DNA from: Mangifera indica | Lineage: Eukaryota; Streptophyta; Magnoliopsida; Sapindales; Anacardiaceae | DNA length: 64,000 nucleotides | NCBI RefSeq assembly: GCF_011075055.1 | Contig: NC_058146.1 | Location: 7,316,001-7,380,000, forward strand | Reading direction: 5' to 3' | Shown here: positions 1 to 13,061 of the stretch, in pieces | Position numbering within the stretch: the first letter of the stretch is position 1 | Layout: every line of letters begins with the position of its first letter | The notes under the pieces: model-generated | What the model was told of the DNA's origin: nothing | What the model saw: the letters and a program-made list of their open reading frames with translations, nothing else | The model's database searches: none | Position numbers and translations under genes: made by a program

Positions 1-2215
1 ACTTTCATTAATTTGTCCTTCATCAACTTTGCCTACTTCTTTCACTTTGTCCATTTCATTAGCTCTACCTTCTTCCTTGGCTTTGCTGACTTCATTAGTT
101 TTTCCTTCATCAAATTTTCTTACTTCATTAATCTTGCCTGTTTCATTAACTGTTCCTTCTTCATTAGCTTTTTCGCAATCATAAATTTTTCTTTCTTTGT
201 TAACTTTTCCTTCATCAATTTTGCTGCCTTCAATGATTTTTCCATCTTCGTTAAGTTTTCCTTCTTCAGTGACTTTGCCAACTTCATTAACTTTGCCTGT
301 TTTATTAACTGATGCTTCCTTATTAGTCTTGCCTTCTTCATTAAGTTTGCTTTCTACCTTGGCTTTGTCTTCTTTGTTAGCTTTACCTTCATTAACTTTT
401 TCTTCTTCTGTAACTTCTCCTTTTTCATCATCTTTACCTTCTTCAGTAACCTTATCCATGACAGTAATTTCCAATGGTCCAAGTGTCACCTCAACATTCT
501 TGACTGAGAAGGTTAGAGATCTGATATCTCGGGCTTCCATGAACATATCTATGGATGCCTGTAAAAGAAAATGATAAATGGTGCAATTAACTTTATGTTA
601 TCTAACATTACTATATAATTAATGCTAGTAGGATAAACACATCATAAAAAGACATGGCAAATCAGTGAAGAAGTTGCAAAAATTCCATCTAAAAACATCT
701 AGGTCACTATTTACTACAATTTGGGCTTTTGTAGAATTCAACAACCATACATCGGGACACATTAAAACGATAAAACAATTAACATGTCAAATGTTATTGA
801 CTTTCATCATAATTTCATTCTTTTATTGATATCCTAAAGCATGTGGAAGCTTTTTACAGTTATATATGCCTCTGTGTTGTTACCCATTCTTCAGATTACA
901 CGAATAGGTATGAATTCACCAATATGACACAATAGATTTCATGAAACAAGCATGGTAAAGGCTAGTTTAATCACAGATCTCTTTTACCAAGAAATCACAG
1001 CTTGACATGGGAAAATAGGTATTATGATGTTGGCTAATGACATGGTTCTATGCCATTCTGCTGGATTATTCTTTATTTATTTTTTTCTCCAGTTTTTTAC
1101 ATTAACAATAGCAAAGCAAAGGAAACCATACAAGAAAAAAGAACGATTTCTGAACCAGAAAAATGATATGCATTGTTCTTAATCATGGCACAGCACAGGC
1201 TACTTATCCTTATGATACTACATCAGAAATTAAGCTATACAGGCTTCAGAAGTTAAATAAACAAAAACATATGCAATCACATTTGACTGACCTCTTTTAG
1301 TTGCTCTACCCGCCTTTCAAGATCCCCCACAGATACTTCCTTGTGAATACTTTGAAGAATATATAACAAGTGAGAATTTAGGTCATCCTGACAATGTTGC
1401 TTTATCATACATTGACGTACAGGGGTTTTACAGCCCACTGCAGAGAAAGGACATTTGACAAGCTTCATTGGACACTCGGTTATGCAGTGTCTGTCCATTG
1501 CTCTTCTCATGAGGCTATCTGAGCACTTTTGTTCACATGGAATGATCTTGAAAGGGCAAACTGAATCATGTTTTTCCAGTTGGTTGGCAGAAAATATGGC
1601 ATTACAACCCTCATTTTCGCAGAGCATAGACTTAAAGCCACAGTTGGGAACATGCTGAGCAAGTTCTTCCTCTGTGTTAAATTTCATGTCACAATGAAAA
1701 GTGTTCTTGAAATCTACGTTCTTCAGCAAAGTTTGCGCAATTGCTTCTCTCGTATCCATTGGCCAAAACCCACTAACTTCCATCTCTTGCACAAAATCAT
1801 CTATCTTATCTTCTCTCTTGTCACTCAACAACCATCCTGAAACCCGACTAAAAAAATTCCTCTTCAAACTAGCAAAGTCATCAACTAATTCAGAAACGAT
1901 ATCAAATGGATGATCAGATACTTCCCCCTCCTCACCTTCTTGTATAACAGATTCTGCAACAAAACTTTCACTTCGCTGGGTAAGGTACTCCACCATTTCA
2001 GTCCTGATATCAACTACCACTGTACCAGGGGTCTTGAAGATACCACCTGTCGTGTAATCAACACATGCACTACCTAATCCGGGGAGAAAAGCTTCCGCGA
2101 TTTTGTGAACTACTTCTGTATCAGAAAGATCACAATGAAATGAAGGACTTCCCTCATTCTTATCTTCAATCTTCTCTGGTAAAAGATCCTCAGCTGAAGC
2201 AACATTCGCATCCAT
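1..2215 (-). CDS. TRAF-type zinc-finger protein with Lys/Glu repeat tail (3' end outside window)
   Basis: Two exons are visible: 2215–1292 (308 codons) and 558 to beyond base 1 (186 codons, no stop). The join is in phase 0, with donor GAG|GTCAGT and acceptor TTTTACAG|GC. Residues about 174–283 hold repeated Cys/His pairs of the TRAF zinc-finger type (CENEGC, CPFKIIPC, CPMKLVKCPF, with the spaced His residues). The N-terminal 170 residues are acidic and unassigned. Residues 285–307 look amphipathic (LERRVEQLKE) and may form a coiled coil. Exon 2 begins with a normal segment (TFSVKNVEVTLGPLEITVM) and then becomes a degenerate repeat of 5–6 residues around GKVNEE. No MATH domain is seen in the window. 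In this family the fingers mediate protein contacts, but the role of this protein is unknown. The ATG at 2215 is the first after a spliced 5' leader. Reading through the donor gives a 312-residue form ending VSQM, probably an artefact. Confidence 0.85.
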
Positions 2216-2900
2216 GTTTAAAGTTACCTACAAAACAAACTACACTTCCAATGCAATCAAAAGAGATGAAAATCAAAACTGCTCTAGACATGAAGATACG
2301 AACATGTTAAGTTTCAAAACCAATCCAAATTTCCATTCAAATCAACAGCATTGCATTAATATGAGAAACTAACTTCACCATATAAAGTAAAAACATAACA
2401 TTTCTCAAAACTCCCATTTTAGAAAAAAAAAAAATCTACGACTAAAAAAATCTTAGAATTGAAATATGAAGAAACAAAAACACGTAAAATTTCAAAACCA
2501 ATTTAAATCAATAGCATTGCACCAATTTGAGAAGCTAACTTCACCAATTATAATAAATCATACCATTTGTCCAAATTCCCATGTCATAAAAAGCAAAATT
2601 ATCAAAAGAAAAAATATGAAAAACTTGAAATTTAAAGAAATTGAACTGAGAAATGAGAATTACCCTGTATTTAAATTCCAAATTAAAACATTTTACGATC
2701 CAATCAATCAAGAGCCTGCAAAAATCAACAGACTAAAACCCAACAGAATCACATTTCAAGAAGTAATTCTCAAGATAAATTAGTGAAATGAGGAAAAAAA
2801 ATACCTTTAATTTGGCGTAAATCTGGCGTGATCGCTCAAATCTCTCTCTCTCAGCTCCATCTGAATTTTAGTGGTGGGGGCTGTTGTTTTTGTTTTTACA
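2216..2900 (-). other. 5' leader and 5'UTR intron of the TRAF zinc-finger gene
   Basis: On the minus strand an exon ending at 2805 (AAATTAAAG|GTATTT) can join an exon starting at 2227 (TTTTGTAG|GTAACTTT), eleven bases before the ATG. This gives a 577-bp 5'UTR intron. The leader at about 2840–2880 is a GA-rich run on the minus strand, common in plant 5'UTRs. No TATA box is obvious. The open frame on the plus strand at 2466–2783 lies inside this intron and is not supported as a gene. Confidence 0.6.
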
Positions 2901-2984
2901 CAACTGTTTCAACGGCCTTGGGTGTTGACCAGATGTACTCCCTTGGTTCCTTCAAAAATTTTTAAGGTTAATGAATTAAATTGA

Positions 2985-3816
2985 GGCCGAACCATCCCAG
3001 GTTTGATAAAAATTAAAACCGACACACCTCAACTTTTAAATATTCAAATACTTTTATTTTATTAAAATTTATTATTAAAATTAAAACTAAAAATATTGTT
3101 TAACAAAAAATATTAAAAAAATTATCACATTTCTCTCTAGGTTTAAAAATTTAATAATTTTTTACACACAAAGTTTGAAGAGTGACTATTTCCCCTCATG
3201 GTTTCTCCTTCTCTCTAACAACCACTATTTTTGTTATCAAAGATTGGAAGATGATGAACCATTCCCCTGGTTTTTCATCGAAAGACGATGAAGCATTCCC
3301 TTGGTTTTTCATCGGAAGACAACGAAATATCATCTTTGTCTCTTCAGTCGGACGAAGATGATTCATCTTTATCTGGTCAAAGATTTGCATCAAACTTATT
3401 TTGGAGATGTCGATTTTTGATTAGATAAAGACGAATCATTTTCGTTTGACCAAAGAGACAAAGATGACATTTGGGTTTTTGTTGTCTTCCGACGAAAACA
3501 AGAACAGTGGTTGATCTTCCCACCCAAGGGAACACTTTGTTGTCTTCTGATCTTCAACAGCAAGAAAGGTGGTAGTTGAAGAGAAAGAGAAACCCTAGGG
3601 CAAAAATGATCAATTTTCAAACTTTAAGTAGAGGGAAACTATTTGAGTTTTAAACTTAGGGGGAAATATGATAATTTTGTTTTTAGTTAAATGACATTTT
3701 TACCTTTAATTTTGATAGTGAATTTTAATAGAAAAGTAGATATTTAGGTTTTTTAAAGATAACAAATATGAGTTTAGATTTTTACCAAACCTTCGGTGGA
3801 AACAAGTCTTTTGGCC
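2985..3816. mobile_element. Mutator-like foldback element, copy 1
   Basis: The ends are inverted: GGCC...CCAGGTTTGATA on the left against CCTTCGG...AGTCTTTTGGCC on the right. The flanking 9-mers are TTAAATTGA (2976–2984) and TTAAATTAA (3817–3825), matching 8 of 9, as expected of a Mutator-type target duplication. Degenerate inverted arms run inward for roughly 200 bp. The centre (about 3190–3600) is a purine/pyrimidine-biased stretch with a twice-repeated segment around TTTTTCATCGAAAGACGATG. No transposase is present. Confidence 0.7.
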
Positions 3817-6379
3817 TTAAATTAATCTTATTTGACCTATTTATAAGATTTGGATGAATATTTAAGATTATATAAACATAATTATTATAAGAGTAGTACT
3901 ACATGCACAACTTTGTTTATACAAAATGACATATCACCGTATTAGTAAGTAATTTTAAATTAGAGATAAAATAACACTCAATCACATAATAATATGATAT
4001 TGTTTATACACATAATTTTATTGTTATTATAATAGGGTTGAACTAATTTACCCTAACATATAAAAGAAAATTTCTCATAATTTGAACTATATTCAATCCA
4101 AGAATATGACAATGGTAGAGAAATTATGATTAAAAATTAATATTTCCAAATTAAAACTTACTCTAAATGATTTCCAATGTTAAAATTATAACCGTAAATT
4201 AGTTGATTCACTTATACGAATTAGTTGATATAATTTCCTTATGTACATTATTTAGTTTCCATGTATAGGTTTTACTGTTTAGTATATATTGATGTGATAC
4301 ATTACAATTCATGTTACATATACACATCAATTCAAAACTTAGTGTTTTATTATATGGTATAAGAATGGGCCATACTTTTACAACCTTCTAGTTTGATTTC
4401 TTCACTTTTCACCTTGATACGTATTTTTGTATTTTTCCCTAAAAACCACAAAAATCCTATCACATTTGAAAATCAACATTTTAACCTACACAATTGAGCC
4501 TCTTTCATCCATGTTTGTGCTTCTTTCACTGATGATTTCTTTTGATCTATCTCTTTTTTTGACAACGTCTTGATCTTCTCCTACTCCAACAAGATTGTTC
4601 TTTGGCATAAGTTCTCGCATTTGACCCAACAAACTTTGATTCTCCGATAATGATTATGATTGACTCGCTTACTTGAATAAAGCAATCATCATTCTAGATT
4701 TTTTGATTAAATCATGTCACACCTAGAGAGAGAATGTCACTTAGATTTGACTTCATGCATACATATAGCCAAACTTAACATATGTGGAAATAAATTATCA
4801 AATGACTTTAATAAGCAAAACCTCAATATCCATTAAAAAACTTCATCTCCAACTATACATAGCTAAAAATGTTCATAACAATCAAACATAATACAAAAAA
4901 ACATATTGTGCAAAACCATAAACAACAAAGACATCAATTAATTGTTATCCCATTATGCACTCCTCCCCACGACCTAATATCCCATGGCCGCTACTCACTT
5001 GTTACTTGCAAAATATGAAAAAAAAAAATGAATTAGAGTTAAGTATTCAATAAGAAGGCGACCAACTAGGTAGCTTTGCTTTATTTCACTTTTCTTATCA
5101 TTACTCCTTAACTAAAATGACATGAGATGTAATATATGCTAAAAACATTTTTAAACACTTGAAAAACATTTCATAAAAGCTTTTATAAAAAAATTGTGTC
5201 TATCTATGTTAATTGGACTAGGTTGAGGCAAGGATTTGGTGCCTTGACCATGTAAGCAAACATAGTCTAATGCAATCTCTCTCTTCATGCACATAATGCA
5301 TGCAACTTGAATTATACATAGCTACGGGAATGCCAATATAACTCCTACCCTAATACGAGGTGCGCCTTATTATAAGTGTATGCATGAAGGAGCTCACAAG
5401 TGCCCTTTGCAACAATTTTTATAAGAACATACAAATATAATCATGAGAAAACATATTTTCAAGGAGCATTCATAAGACCTTTTATAACTTGTGGGATTGA
5501 GTCAACACACAATTATGTGAAACAAGTCCCTCATAAACTCAAACACTAACTTATTCTTAGAAAACATGCATATGCACATAGATTTACTTATCTTATATTT
5601 AAAATTGAGGCATATTCTCATGTAATTTATAATATAATCAAGCAAAAGTTACTTGTATCTTATAGCTTGTACTATATCATTCTTAAAATTTACTTAAGCA
5701 TCATTCTTACTTCTTATGACTCGTTTTCTATTTTCTTATGTCTTCATATCACCCAAAACTCAAGGCATTTCATTTATTTGACCACACATATCATGATGTT
5801 CCTTCATACTTCAAAACAAGTGTTCGACTCTAGGAAGGATCATTCCACTTCTTTTATAGAATAGGTGTTCTTACTGTGGAACAACTTACATGGAATGGGC
5901 ATATTGGGTCAACCATGCTTAGATTCATAACAAGTTCAAAACTAAACTTTACAATTTGACATGCCCTTAAGGTCTTGCATCTTAAATGTCTCATACTTCA
6001 TTTCTTTTGTAGAATCTATTACAAGAAAATTATAACATTCTTGGACCAATTCATATGACCTAAGTATTACTAATATTCAAATTTATGACATGATTATTTA
6101 TAACAATGTTTTTTCAAGTAGTGATTTCATTTTCTTTATAAACCAAGAAAGTGTCCAGATTTCTACTCAGGAATACATGGATGTTTTTTAACTATTGTCT
6201 AATGACATTAGTTTGGACCATGTCTAATATCTCTTATGAGTGCTTGTAACATATAAGATATCAATTTGAGTGTATAACATAGTGTACATGACAATTTTAA
6301 TAACGAATGCTAATAAAACTCAAATAATCTTATTTCTCATATCTTGTATTTCATAACACACTCCTCAAGAGAGACATAC
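3817..6379. other. Intergenic, AT-rich, no gene seen
   Basis: Apart from a MITE-like inverted repeat at about 3893–4035, I see only AT-rich sequence with scattered short open frames. None of these has recognisable protein similarity or splice context. Confidence 0.5.
3893..4035. repeat. MITE, small foldback family, copy 1
   Basis: Two arms related to GCACAACTTTGTTTATACA and its complement TATACACATAATTTTATTGT flank an AT-rich centre containing TAAATTAGAGATAAAATAA. Related copies are described at 27580, 49018, 59814 and 60270. The copy at 49018 is the clearest. Confidence 0.45.
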
Positions 6380-6960
6380 ATTATGTGACATAAGGAATCC
6401 TTTTGGAATCTTTCATGTTGAGTTTCTTCAACATCTTGTCCAAGTATACACTCTGACTTAAGTTCAGTAGTCTATATGATATATAAGATTATGTCACATC
6501 AGGTGGATATAGACTACCTTTTCTAGTTCCTTTATAAAGAAATGTCTGGACAACCAAGCCTTTTACCAGTTGCAAGTATGATATATTATATTTGATAGAC
6601 AATGTATTCTAGATATACAATATCAAAAATATCATTACACTTCCACTTACTTTTTGCACACAAATAAGACATATTTGTTTTGATAAAAGCAAAAGTTTTC
6701 ATGGTTTTATCTAAACAAATGTTTCAACTTCTCAACATTTCTTTGATTCTATACATAAAACTCGTCAACTAATATACCTAACTAGCTCCTCTTTCAAAGA
6801 TTAAATAATTGGTTATGTTCTAATCACATCCATTACAAGGATGAGTAAGGTCATCTATATAGACCATTAGATATCTATGTTGTACCTAGTACAGTTCAAT
6901 GTTGAACTTAACCTCTTGTTTATGAGCTATCATTAGCAAATTATCGAGAAACACATCAAC
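6380..6960 (-). pseudogene. Ty1/copia pol remnant (end of reverse transcriptase, RNase H-proximal)
   Basis: On the minus strand 6467–6388 reads LSQSVYLDKMLKKLNMKDSK, which fits the copia stretch after the reverse transcriptase core (LSQ..Y..K.L..F.M..SK). A stop follows within nine residues. Upstream on the same strand (6960–6480) short pieces such as LDNLLMIAHKQE may be further decayed pol. No LTRs were recognised around it. Confidence 0.45.
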
Positions 6961-7014
6961 AAATTCTTGGACCACTGCATACTAAGCGTATCAAAGCCAA
7001 ACACTCTGACTTAC

Positions 7015-10000
7015 TCAACACGTGATGAAAACTCAACAAATTTAAGCCAAAACGAAAAATGAACCATAATCTTAGTACTACAATAGTTGTAGAATGCATA
7101 ATGTAATACAATATATATGTTAGGTGGTTGCACATAAAGTGTTTTTCATTAATTAGAATCATTAGCAATAATGACAACTCTAACTCCACTAGGAAACTTC
7201 AATAAAACTTTCAAAAAATAGATAAAAGAAACAACCCAAAAAAAAAAAAAAAACCTAGCAACTTAAATTCTTTAGCAATTTGAGAGGTTAACTCCCTCCA
7301 AAATCAAATGTCAAATTCTAATTTTCTTTCTTTTATGCTCATAATTTTCACAACTTTCCTTTATATTCTTTCCTCCACTAATCCAAAACAACCATGTGGA
7401 CATCCATATTCTTCTTGGACCACATTTTGTTAATTGAATCATCAAAGCTCTATTAACTACCCTTTCCCCAATGGAGTTCCACTTTGTCCTCAAGGTGAGA
7501 TGAGGGAAATGTTGCTTTGATAACACCAAGGTGTACAATGTCTCATGGATTTCCCTAATTTGATTTGTCATTAGATAATTCCTTGACAAATTTCACAGTT
7601 GAACGCAAAAGACAAACGTGCTGATTATTTTTTATAGTTGTTAAGGCTTCAAGATCAGCTCAAGTTACTTTGCCATCAATCTCAATTGTAGGTATTGCAA
7701 CATGATTTTCTTTAACCTAATGTAGGGGACCCTTCATCTTTTCCTTTTTGGAATGTTTAGATTGATCTTTAGCTTGGTTTTGGATCAGGTATGAGGTGGT
7801 CGAAGTTCCAGTGTCATAACTCTTTTAATACCATCATTTGTAAATTTAGAAAACCCATCTAAGTCCTAGCAAGCAAAAAAATGGAGACCTTTCTAATATT
7901 AAACCCATCCAAGAAGTTGATTGGACGTCCTTAACATTACAAATTTTCCATGAGCAAACAACTCTTGCTTTCCTAAAATGTCTTATTTACTTTCAATATA
8001 ATCCAAAGTATCTTTATAATTTCTCATTGTAGACAATTCAATTAAATATTCAAAAGTTAAAATAAATTGCCACCCTTAACATGTTTCTTTCTCACAAAGT
8101 TAAAGTACAATGTTTGGTGCGAGATAGGCTAAAATTTATGAATTACTAATAAAGTTTCTAATAAACTTCCAATCCTTGAAACACAATCTAAAGATAAAGT
8201 GGTCATAATTCAAGCTCTATCGTTGAAGATCTTCTTAAGAATTTACATATTATTTTTGAACAACAATCAACCATTCCCCTATCTTCATATTTAAGGACCC
8301 GATTGTTATGAAGTGCTCACAATTGATTTTAAAAGTACGTAGGACCTCAACTTCAACGTTCAAAGGGAAGAATAAATTCGAAATGGTAATACCTCCACTA
8401 CGTGCTACTTGGCTATGTGAGATCTTGGTGCCTGTAATATCTAATAGAGTCTTTATGTCAGTAACTTGTTCTATGCTATGGTGTTTATGGTGACTTTGGA
8501 TAGTTTTGGCAAATGAACTATTTTCATAATGAACAAACAAACTAAATGAATAAAAGAAGTTGCCATTATCACAGTTAACGGTGTTAATCACGGTTTTAGG
8601 CAAAAATGAGTTTTAATCATTGTGTGGGTAAAAAGAAAGAAACATATGTGACGGTGAGATGAGTAAGGGGTTAGTTGTTATTGACATGGAAGGTTTGTAG
8701 GGGGCAATGACACTGAAGTGTTTGAACATATCAATTTTGTTGTTATGGTGCAGTTGAATTCAGGAATAAAAAGAAATGAATAAGATGAGTTGGGTTGTAA
8801 AAGTTAGACGAATTGGGTTAGGTCTGATTCAAAGGGTTCTAATTGGGTTAGGTTTGTTTAAGTGAGTAAGGGATGAGTCTATTTATGAAATTGGGCTAGG
8901 TTTGGTTAAGTGAGGTTAAATTTTATATGTAAATGGGTTGAGGAGGTGAAATATTGGGTTGTGAGACAATTGTTTGAGTTTGAATTTGGATGGATGGGCG
9001 TGGAAGAGTTTGGCCTGGAATGATGAGTTATTGGACTAATGGTATAGTCTTGAGTTGGAAGTTTGGTACAAGTCAAGTCACTTTACCTTCCTTTCCTCCT
9101 TTCACATCTTCTTCCTTCATTTTCATGATATCTTTGCAAACCATCCTTTCTAGTTTCAACACCCTTCCTTGAGGAACCAAGCAATCAGACATCTGAACAG
9201 ATTTTGACAACTAGATCTCACCATCTGAACACTCTTCCTCCATTTTCATGAGATCTTTACAAACCGTTCTTTCTAGTTGCAACATTCTTCCATAAGAGAT
9301 TTAAGTCTTGATTGGTGATGATTATGAAAAAAAATTTCACCAATAATTCGGTCTCTTGGTGCATTGACAATCTATTTTGAGTGATGACAAAGACTGATTT
9401 GTCAACTTTGGATTGTTAGTTTTCACTTTCCTCTTTCTCATTATAAACTATCAAATCTCATAACATAAACCGTTACAAGGAATTGAATTGATCATTACTT
9501 TTTGCTATCTTCTATGTAAATTCTTCCAGCTGAGAATCTAGGGCGGTCACTCTGTCAAACAAACACAATATCCCTGCCCAAATCATTAACTTAGTCTTCC
9601 ATTCTAATTGAAGCCATTACATGAATTCATTAGCTCTAATATCAATTTGATGCGAACCCAATAAATTAAAGCCAAAACTACAAAATGAATCATAGTATCA
9701 ATACTACATAATTTGCAAAATGCAAAATGTAACACAGTAGTGTAAGAATTTTTATGGCTTACATGACCATAAGATTTTATTTTATTAAATATAATAGTAT
9801 TTATTTGATAAAATAAATTAATATAATATTTTTGATATCAAAATTCTATCAACTAATTTGAAGATGTGACTTCTTATGATTAAAAAATATGACTCTTTAT
9901 GATGAAAAGACATGATTCATCATGATGAAAAAAAGTAACTCTTTACTAATAAAAATATGTGATTTTTGATGGGAAGTCACCATTAATTTTATATATAGGA

Positions 10001-10880
10001 GTTGGTCCTTTCTCTATCCTTTACACATTTTTTTTTACGACATTTACATTACAACACACTTACAGATTTTATTATACACCAAACACACTTACAAAAACAA
10101 CTTATATATAAAAAAACTTTAAGTTGTTTTTTATCCATCATTAAGTCAATGGGTCAAGTGAGAGAAATCAACATCCTCTATATTTTCTCATAAATTCTCT
10201 TTATGATTGGTATGTTATAAAATACGATAGAATCAAAGTATGTTTTTTTGTCTTCATTTAATATGAAAAACAAAAAGTTTAAGATTTATAGATATGATAA
10301 TTGTTTCCTTACAAATACAAGAATGACTTATATTATAGGCATAATTAATTTTTTTTACGCATATAATAGTGACTTACATTATGAATATAATAATTTAATA
10401 TTTAACTGTTTCTTCTTAGTCTAATTATGATTTATATTATTGATGGTTCAATGTTATGAATGTAATTATGATTTATATAAATTATAGTTTGATGTTTAAT
10501 TATTTTCGTTTTAAGATAATTATTAATAACTTACACATAAATGTTGGAAGGTTGCATTTAAAGTGATTTTCATTAACTAGAATCATCATAAACAATTACA
10601 ACTCCAATTCCACCAGGAAACTTCAATACAACTTAATTTCATAAAATAAAGAAAAGAAACAGTAAAAATGCACAACCTAATAACTCAAATTCTCTAGCAA
10701 TTGAGAGGCTACTGCCCTCCTAAACCAAATGTAAACTTCTAATTTACTTTCTTCTATGCTCATAATTTCCACATCTTTCCTTTTTATTCTTTCCTCCACC
10801 AATCCAAAATAGCCACGTGGACATCCAGTTTCTTCTTGGATCACACTTTGTTGGTTGAATCATCAAAAGTCTATCAGATT
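7015..10880 (-). mobile_element. Deleted LTR retrotransposon, probably Ty3 type
   Basis: Direct repeats occur at 7015–7460 and at 9650–9740 plus 10541–10880, the second copy being split by a later insertion. Next to the second repeat, on the minus strand, lies TTGATATTAGAGC (around 9640), close to the initiator-Met tRNA primer site TTGGTATCAGAGC. The inner end near 7490 reads like the Ty3 polyprotein tail (LEDKV-type, in a shifted frame). The internal region is only about 2.2 kb, so most of gag-pol is missing. Open frames inside (for example 8603–8250 minus) are short and not recognisable. Confidence 0.55.
9741..10537. mobile_element. Probable solo LTR inserted in the Ty3 element's LTR
   Basis: This block interrupts the otherwise colinear LTR repeat. 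It starts TGTAAG and ends CTTACACA, inverted termini typical of LTRs, and contains a TATA-like TTTTATATATAGGAG near 9995. A clean target duplication was not found, so an unrelated insertion is possible. Confidence 0.4.
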
Positions 10881-11742
10881 ATGTAGATTTTGGCAATTCC
10901 CATCTTAATAATAACCTTAGAAAGCACTTTCAGTGTTGGTGCTAGAGTAATTGACCTTTATAGCTCCAAAAATAGTTAGTATAAGTGTAAAGATGATTGG
11001 ATTAGGGTCATGCATCAGGTGAAAAAAAAACCCCAAAAGGTGTATAATTAATTCCAATAACTTTAAATTCTTATTAATTTATTAGATTACAAGCTAAATT
11101 TTTAATTTAGTCGTTTACTTTTATAAAGATTAACAGTGAAATTAAGGTTACATTTCTAGAAACATAAATAGATAACCTTTCAAGCAATATAATGAACATT
11201 TCTTTCTGTTGGTTGATATGGTAACTAAACTCTACCACTTTGTGGTTTATTGTTTTGTTTCTCTGGTATTAAATAATTGATTATTTACTTTCATTTTTCC
11301 TAGTGTAGTTATTTTTAAAAAAATTTAGAATGGTTTAACTGTACTTTTGTTTAGTGAATGGATTTATAGTTGTACTTTTGAGAAAAATGTTTTGTGGAGG
11401 GTAAGATTTGAATAGAAAGGCAATGTATGATTTTAAATTGTGCTAAGGCCTAAAGTCGATCCCCTTTCAGGGTGTTGGTCTTTATAGGTACTAGCAACTC
11501 TAGGGCTTAACAATTCTTTTAATTTTGACATGGTTTATCTCTTTTACAGTTTTTGTCTTTATGGATGCAAGTAATCGTAGAGTCAAATATTTTTGTCTTG
11601 CCTTGGCAAAAGCAATCACAACAATGAAGAAAGAAGAGAAAATGTTATTGACAATAAAACCACAAAGTAAGTAAAGTTCTTCTATACAACACAATTTTTT
11701 CTCAATAAATAAATTATTAAGATCTACTTTTGGGTTCTTATA
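10881..11742. other. Intergenic, no gene seen
   Basis: AT-rich sequence next to the FKBP-like fragment. It may belong to the same mobile unit that carries the two host-gene fragments downstream, but no coding similarity was recognised here. Confidence 0.4.
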
Positions 11743-11838
11743 GATGGTTTCAGGGAGGTAGGTAGAGCCGTAGTTGGTGATGAAGGAGCAATGCCTCCTA
11801 ATGCCACCCTACAGATAAATCTAAAGTTGGTCTCTTGA
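11743..11838 (+). pseudogene. FKBP-type peptidyl-prolyl isomerase fragment
   Basis: A segment preceded by an acceptor-like TTCTTATAG reads DGFREVGRAVVGDEGAMPPN followed by ATLQINLKLVS and then TGA. The PPNATLQ...L.LVS(W) ending is the last beta strand of FKBP domains, where a Trp normally follows; here that codon position is TGA. Only about 32 codons remain, with no upstream FKBP core, so this is a broken exon fragment. The FKBP call rests mainly on the last 15 residues. Confidence 0.4.
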
Positions 11839-12511
11839 AAAATTGTTTATGGTATTACCAGAAACAAAAAAGTGCTAGGGAGAGGGATATGAAAGACCCA
11901 ATGGTGGTGTAGTGGTATAAACTATGATAAGACTAGGCATATTTACAATTTAAGTTCATATATGTTATAGCAGTCCTACAATCTAGGTTTTGTAATTATT
12001 CCTTTAAAACAAATAAGGGTAATGTTGAGTTTCTTATAAATGAAATATATGTTTTGCATTGATGTTATGCTTAGGGGTTTTACACAAATTACTGGTTTGA
12101 TTCAATCTAACAAAGTTTTTGAAAACTGTGTACTATTTTCATTATTGTGGTATGTTAAAGTACATAATGAAATACATGCTATAATAAAATGATGACATAG
12201 ACATCGGTAAAAACAATAAAAGGAAATAAGTATAAGGGAAATACTTGTGCTTCCTTTTTGCCTTATGCACATTTGAAGATATATCTTGTGAAATGCTTGG
12301 GTTATGGATGATCAATAAGAAATGCATTTGTCCTTTGCTTAGTGTATTGGTATTAGTTTAAATTATAACAAAATATTTCTTTCTTTTATTATCGGTGTAT
12401 AATTTAGTTGTCAAAATGGACCATAATGGATTTGTTGTTGAATGAGTTATTTTTCTGCTTCAATTTCTCGAAAAACTGCCAATAATATTATTTGGACTCT
12501 AAATTTTATAG

Positions 12512-12712
12512 GTTGACGACACTTTACTTGTTGCTTGTGGTGGTACTTTTGAGCATGAAGCAACTACAACAATAAGAAATGAGTTCACGTCAACATAGGA
12601 TGGTTTGAGGTCCAAAGAAAGCAAAATAATAATAATAATCATCCTTGGTGCTACAAATTGTCCATTTGATCTCGATAATGATATCATTCACTGCTTACCT
12701 AGAAAGCATCAT
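12512..12712 (+). pseudogene. AAA-ATPase fragment (MSP1/katanin-like class)
   Basis: After an acceptor-like TTTTATAG the frame reads VDDTLLVACGGTFEHEA, then IRNEF, a TAG stop, DGLRSKES, and ILGATNCPFDLDNDIIHCLP. This follows the plant AAA-ATPase block from just after Walker B through the sensor-1/arginine-finger motif (ATNRPFDLD..IIRRLPR). The Trp before DGL is now a stop, both arginine-finger Arg positions are changed (HC), and two extra Ile codons follow. It is therefore a dead exon. It lies 0.7 kb from the FKBP-like fragment in the same orientation. Confidence 0.65.
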
Positions 12713-13061
12713 ATTCTCATATGTTTTTCTTGCTTAAGAGTTTGCATTTCTTTATATTTAAAAATGTTTAGTAGGCTAGAAGGTTTGTGCTTAGTAACTA
12801 AATATTGTGCATGGGATAAATTTGATATTAATGATTTATATGTCATGGTAATGGCTAAGGGCAAAAAAGTCTATTGATAAGTCAATCAATGAACTAGACA
12901 AAGAACTGGACAAATAAAAACTCAAAAGGACAATTACAGGATGCAAGGTCGAGTTAAGTTCAAGCTCGATCAAGTTCAAACTTAGTTCAAGGTAGTTGTT
13001 ACAGTTATAAGCATATTGGCAAACTCATATAATTTAATGCTAATCAAGCTCAAACTTGGGC

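Noticed and set aside
13..574. Plus-strand open frames of 99 and 125 residues and a minus-strand frame of 73 residues
   Set aside because: They are frame shadows of the GKVNEE repeat exon: a repeat of 15–18 nt keeps several frames open. Only the minus frame that joins the zinc-finger exon makes sense.
3190..3620. Possible host coding fragment in the loop of the first foldback element
   Set aside because: Both minus-strand frames are low-complexity and contain an internal duplication. No protein family was recognised.
8250..8603. 117-residue minus-strand open frame
   Set aside because: It lies in the internal region of a deleted Ty3 element and shows no motif I can recognise.
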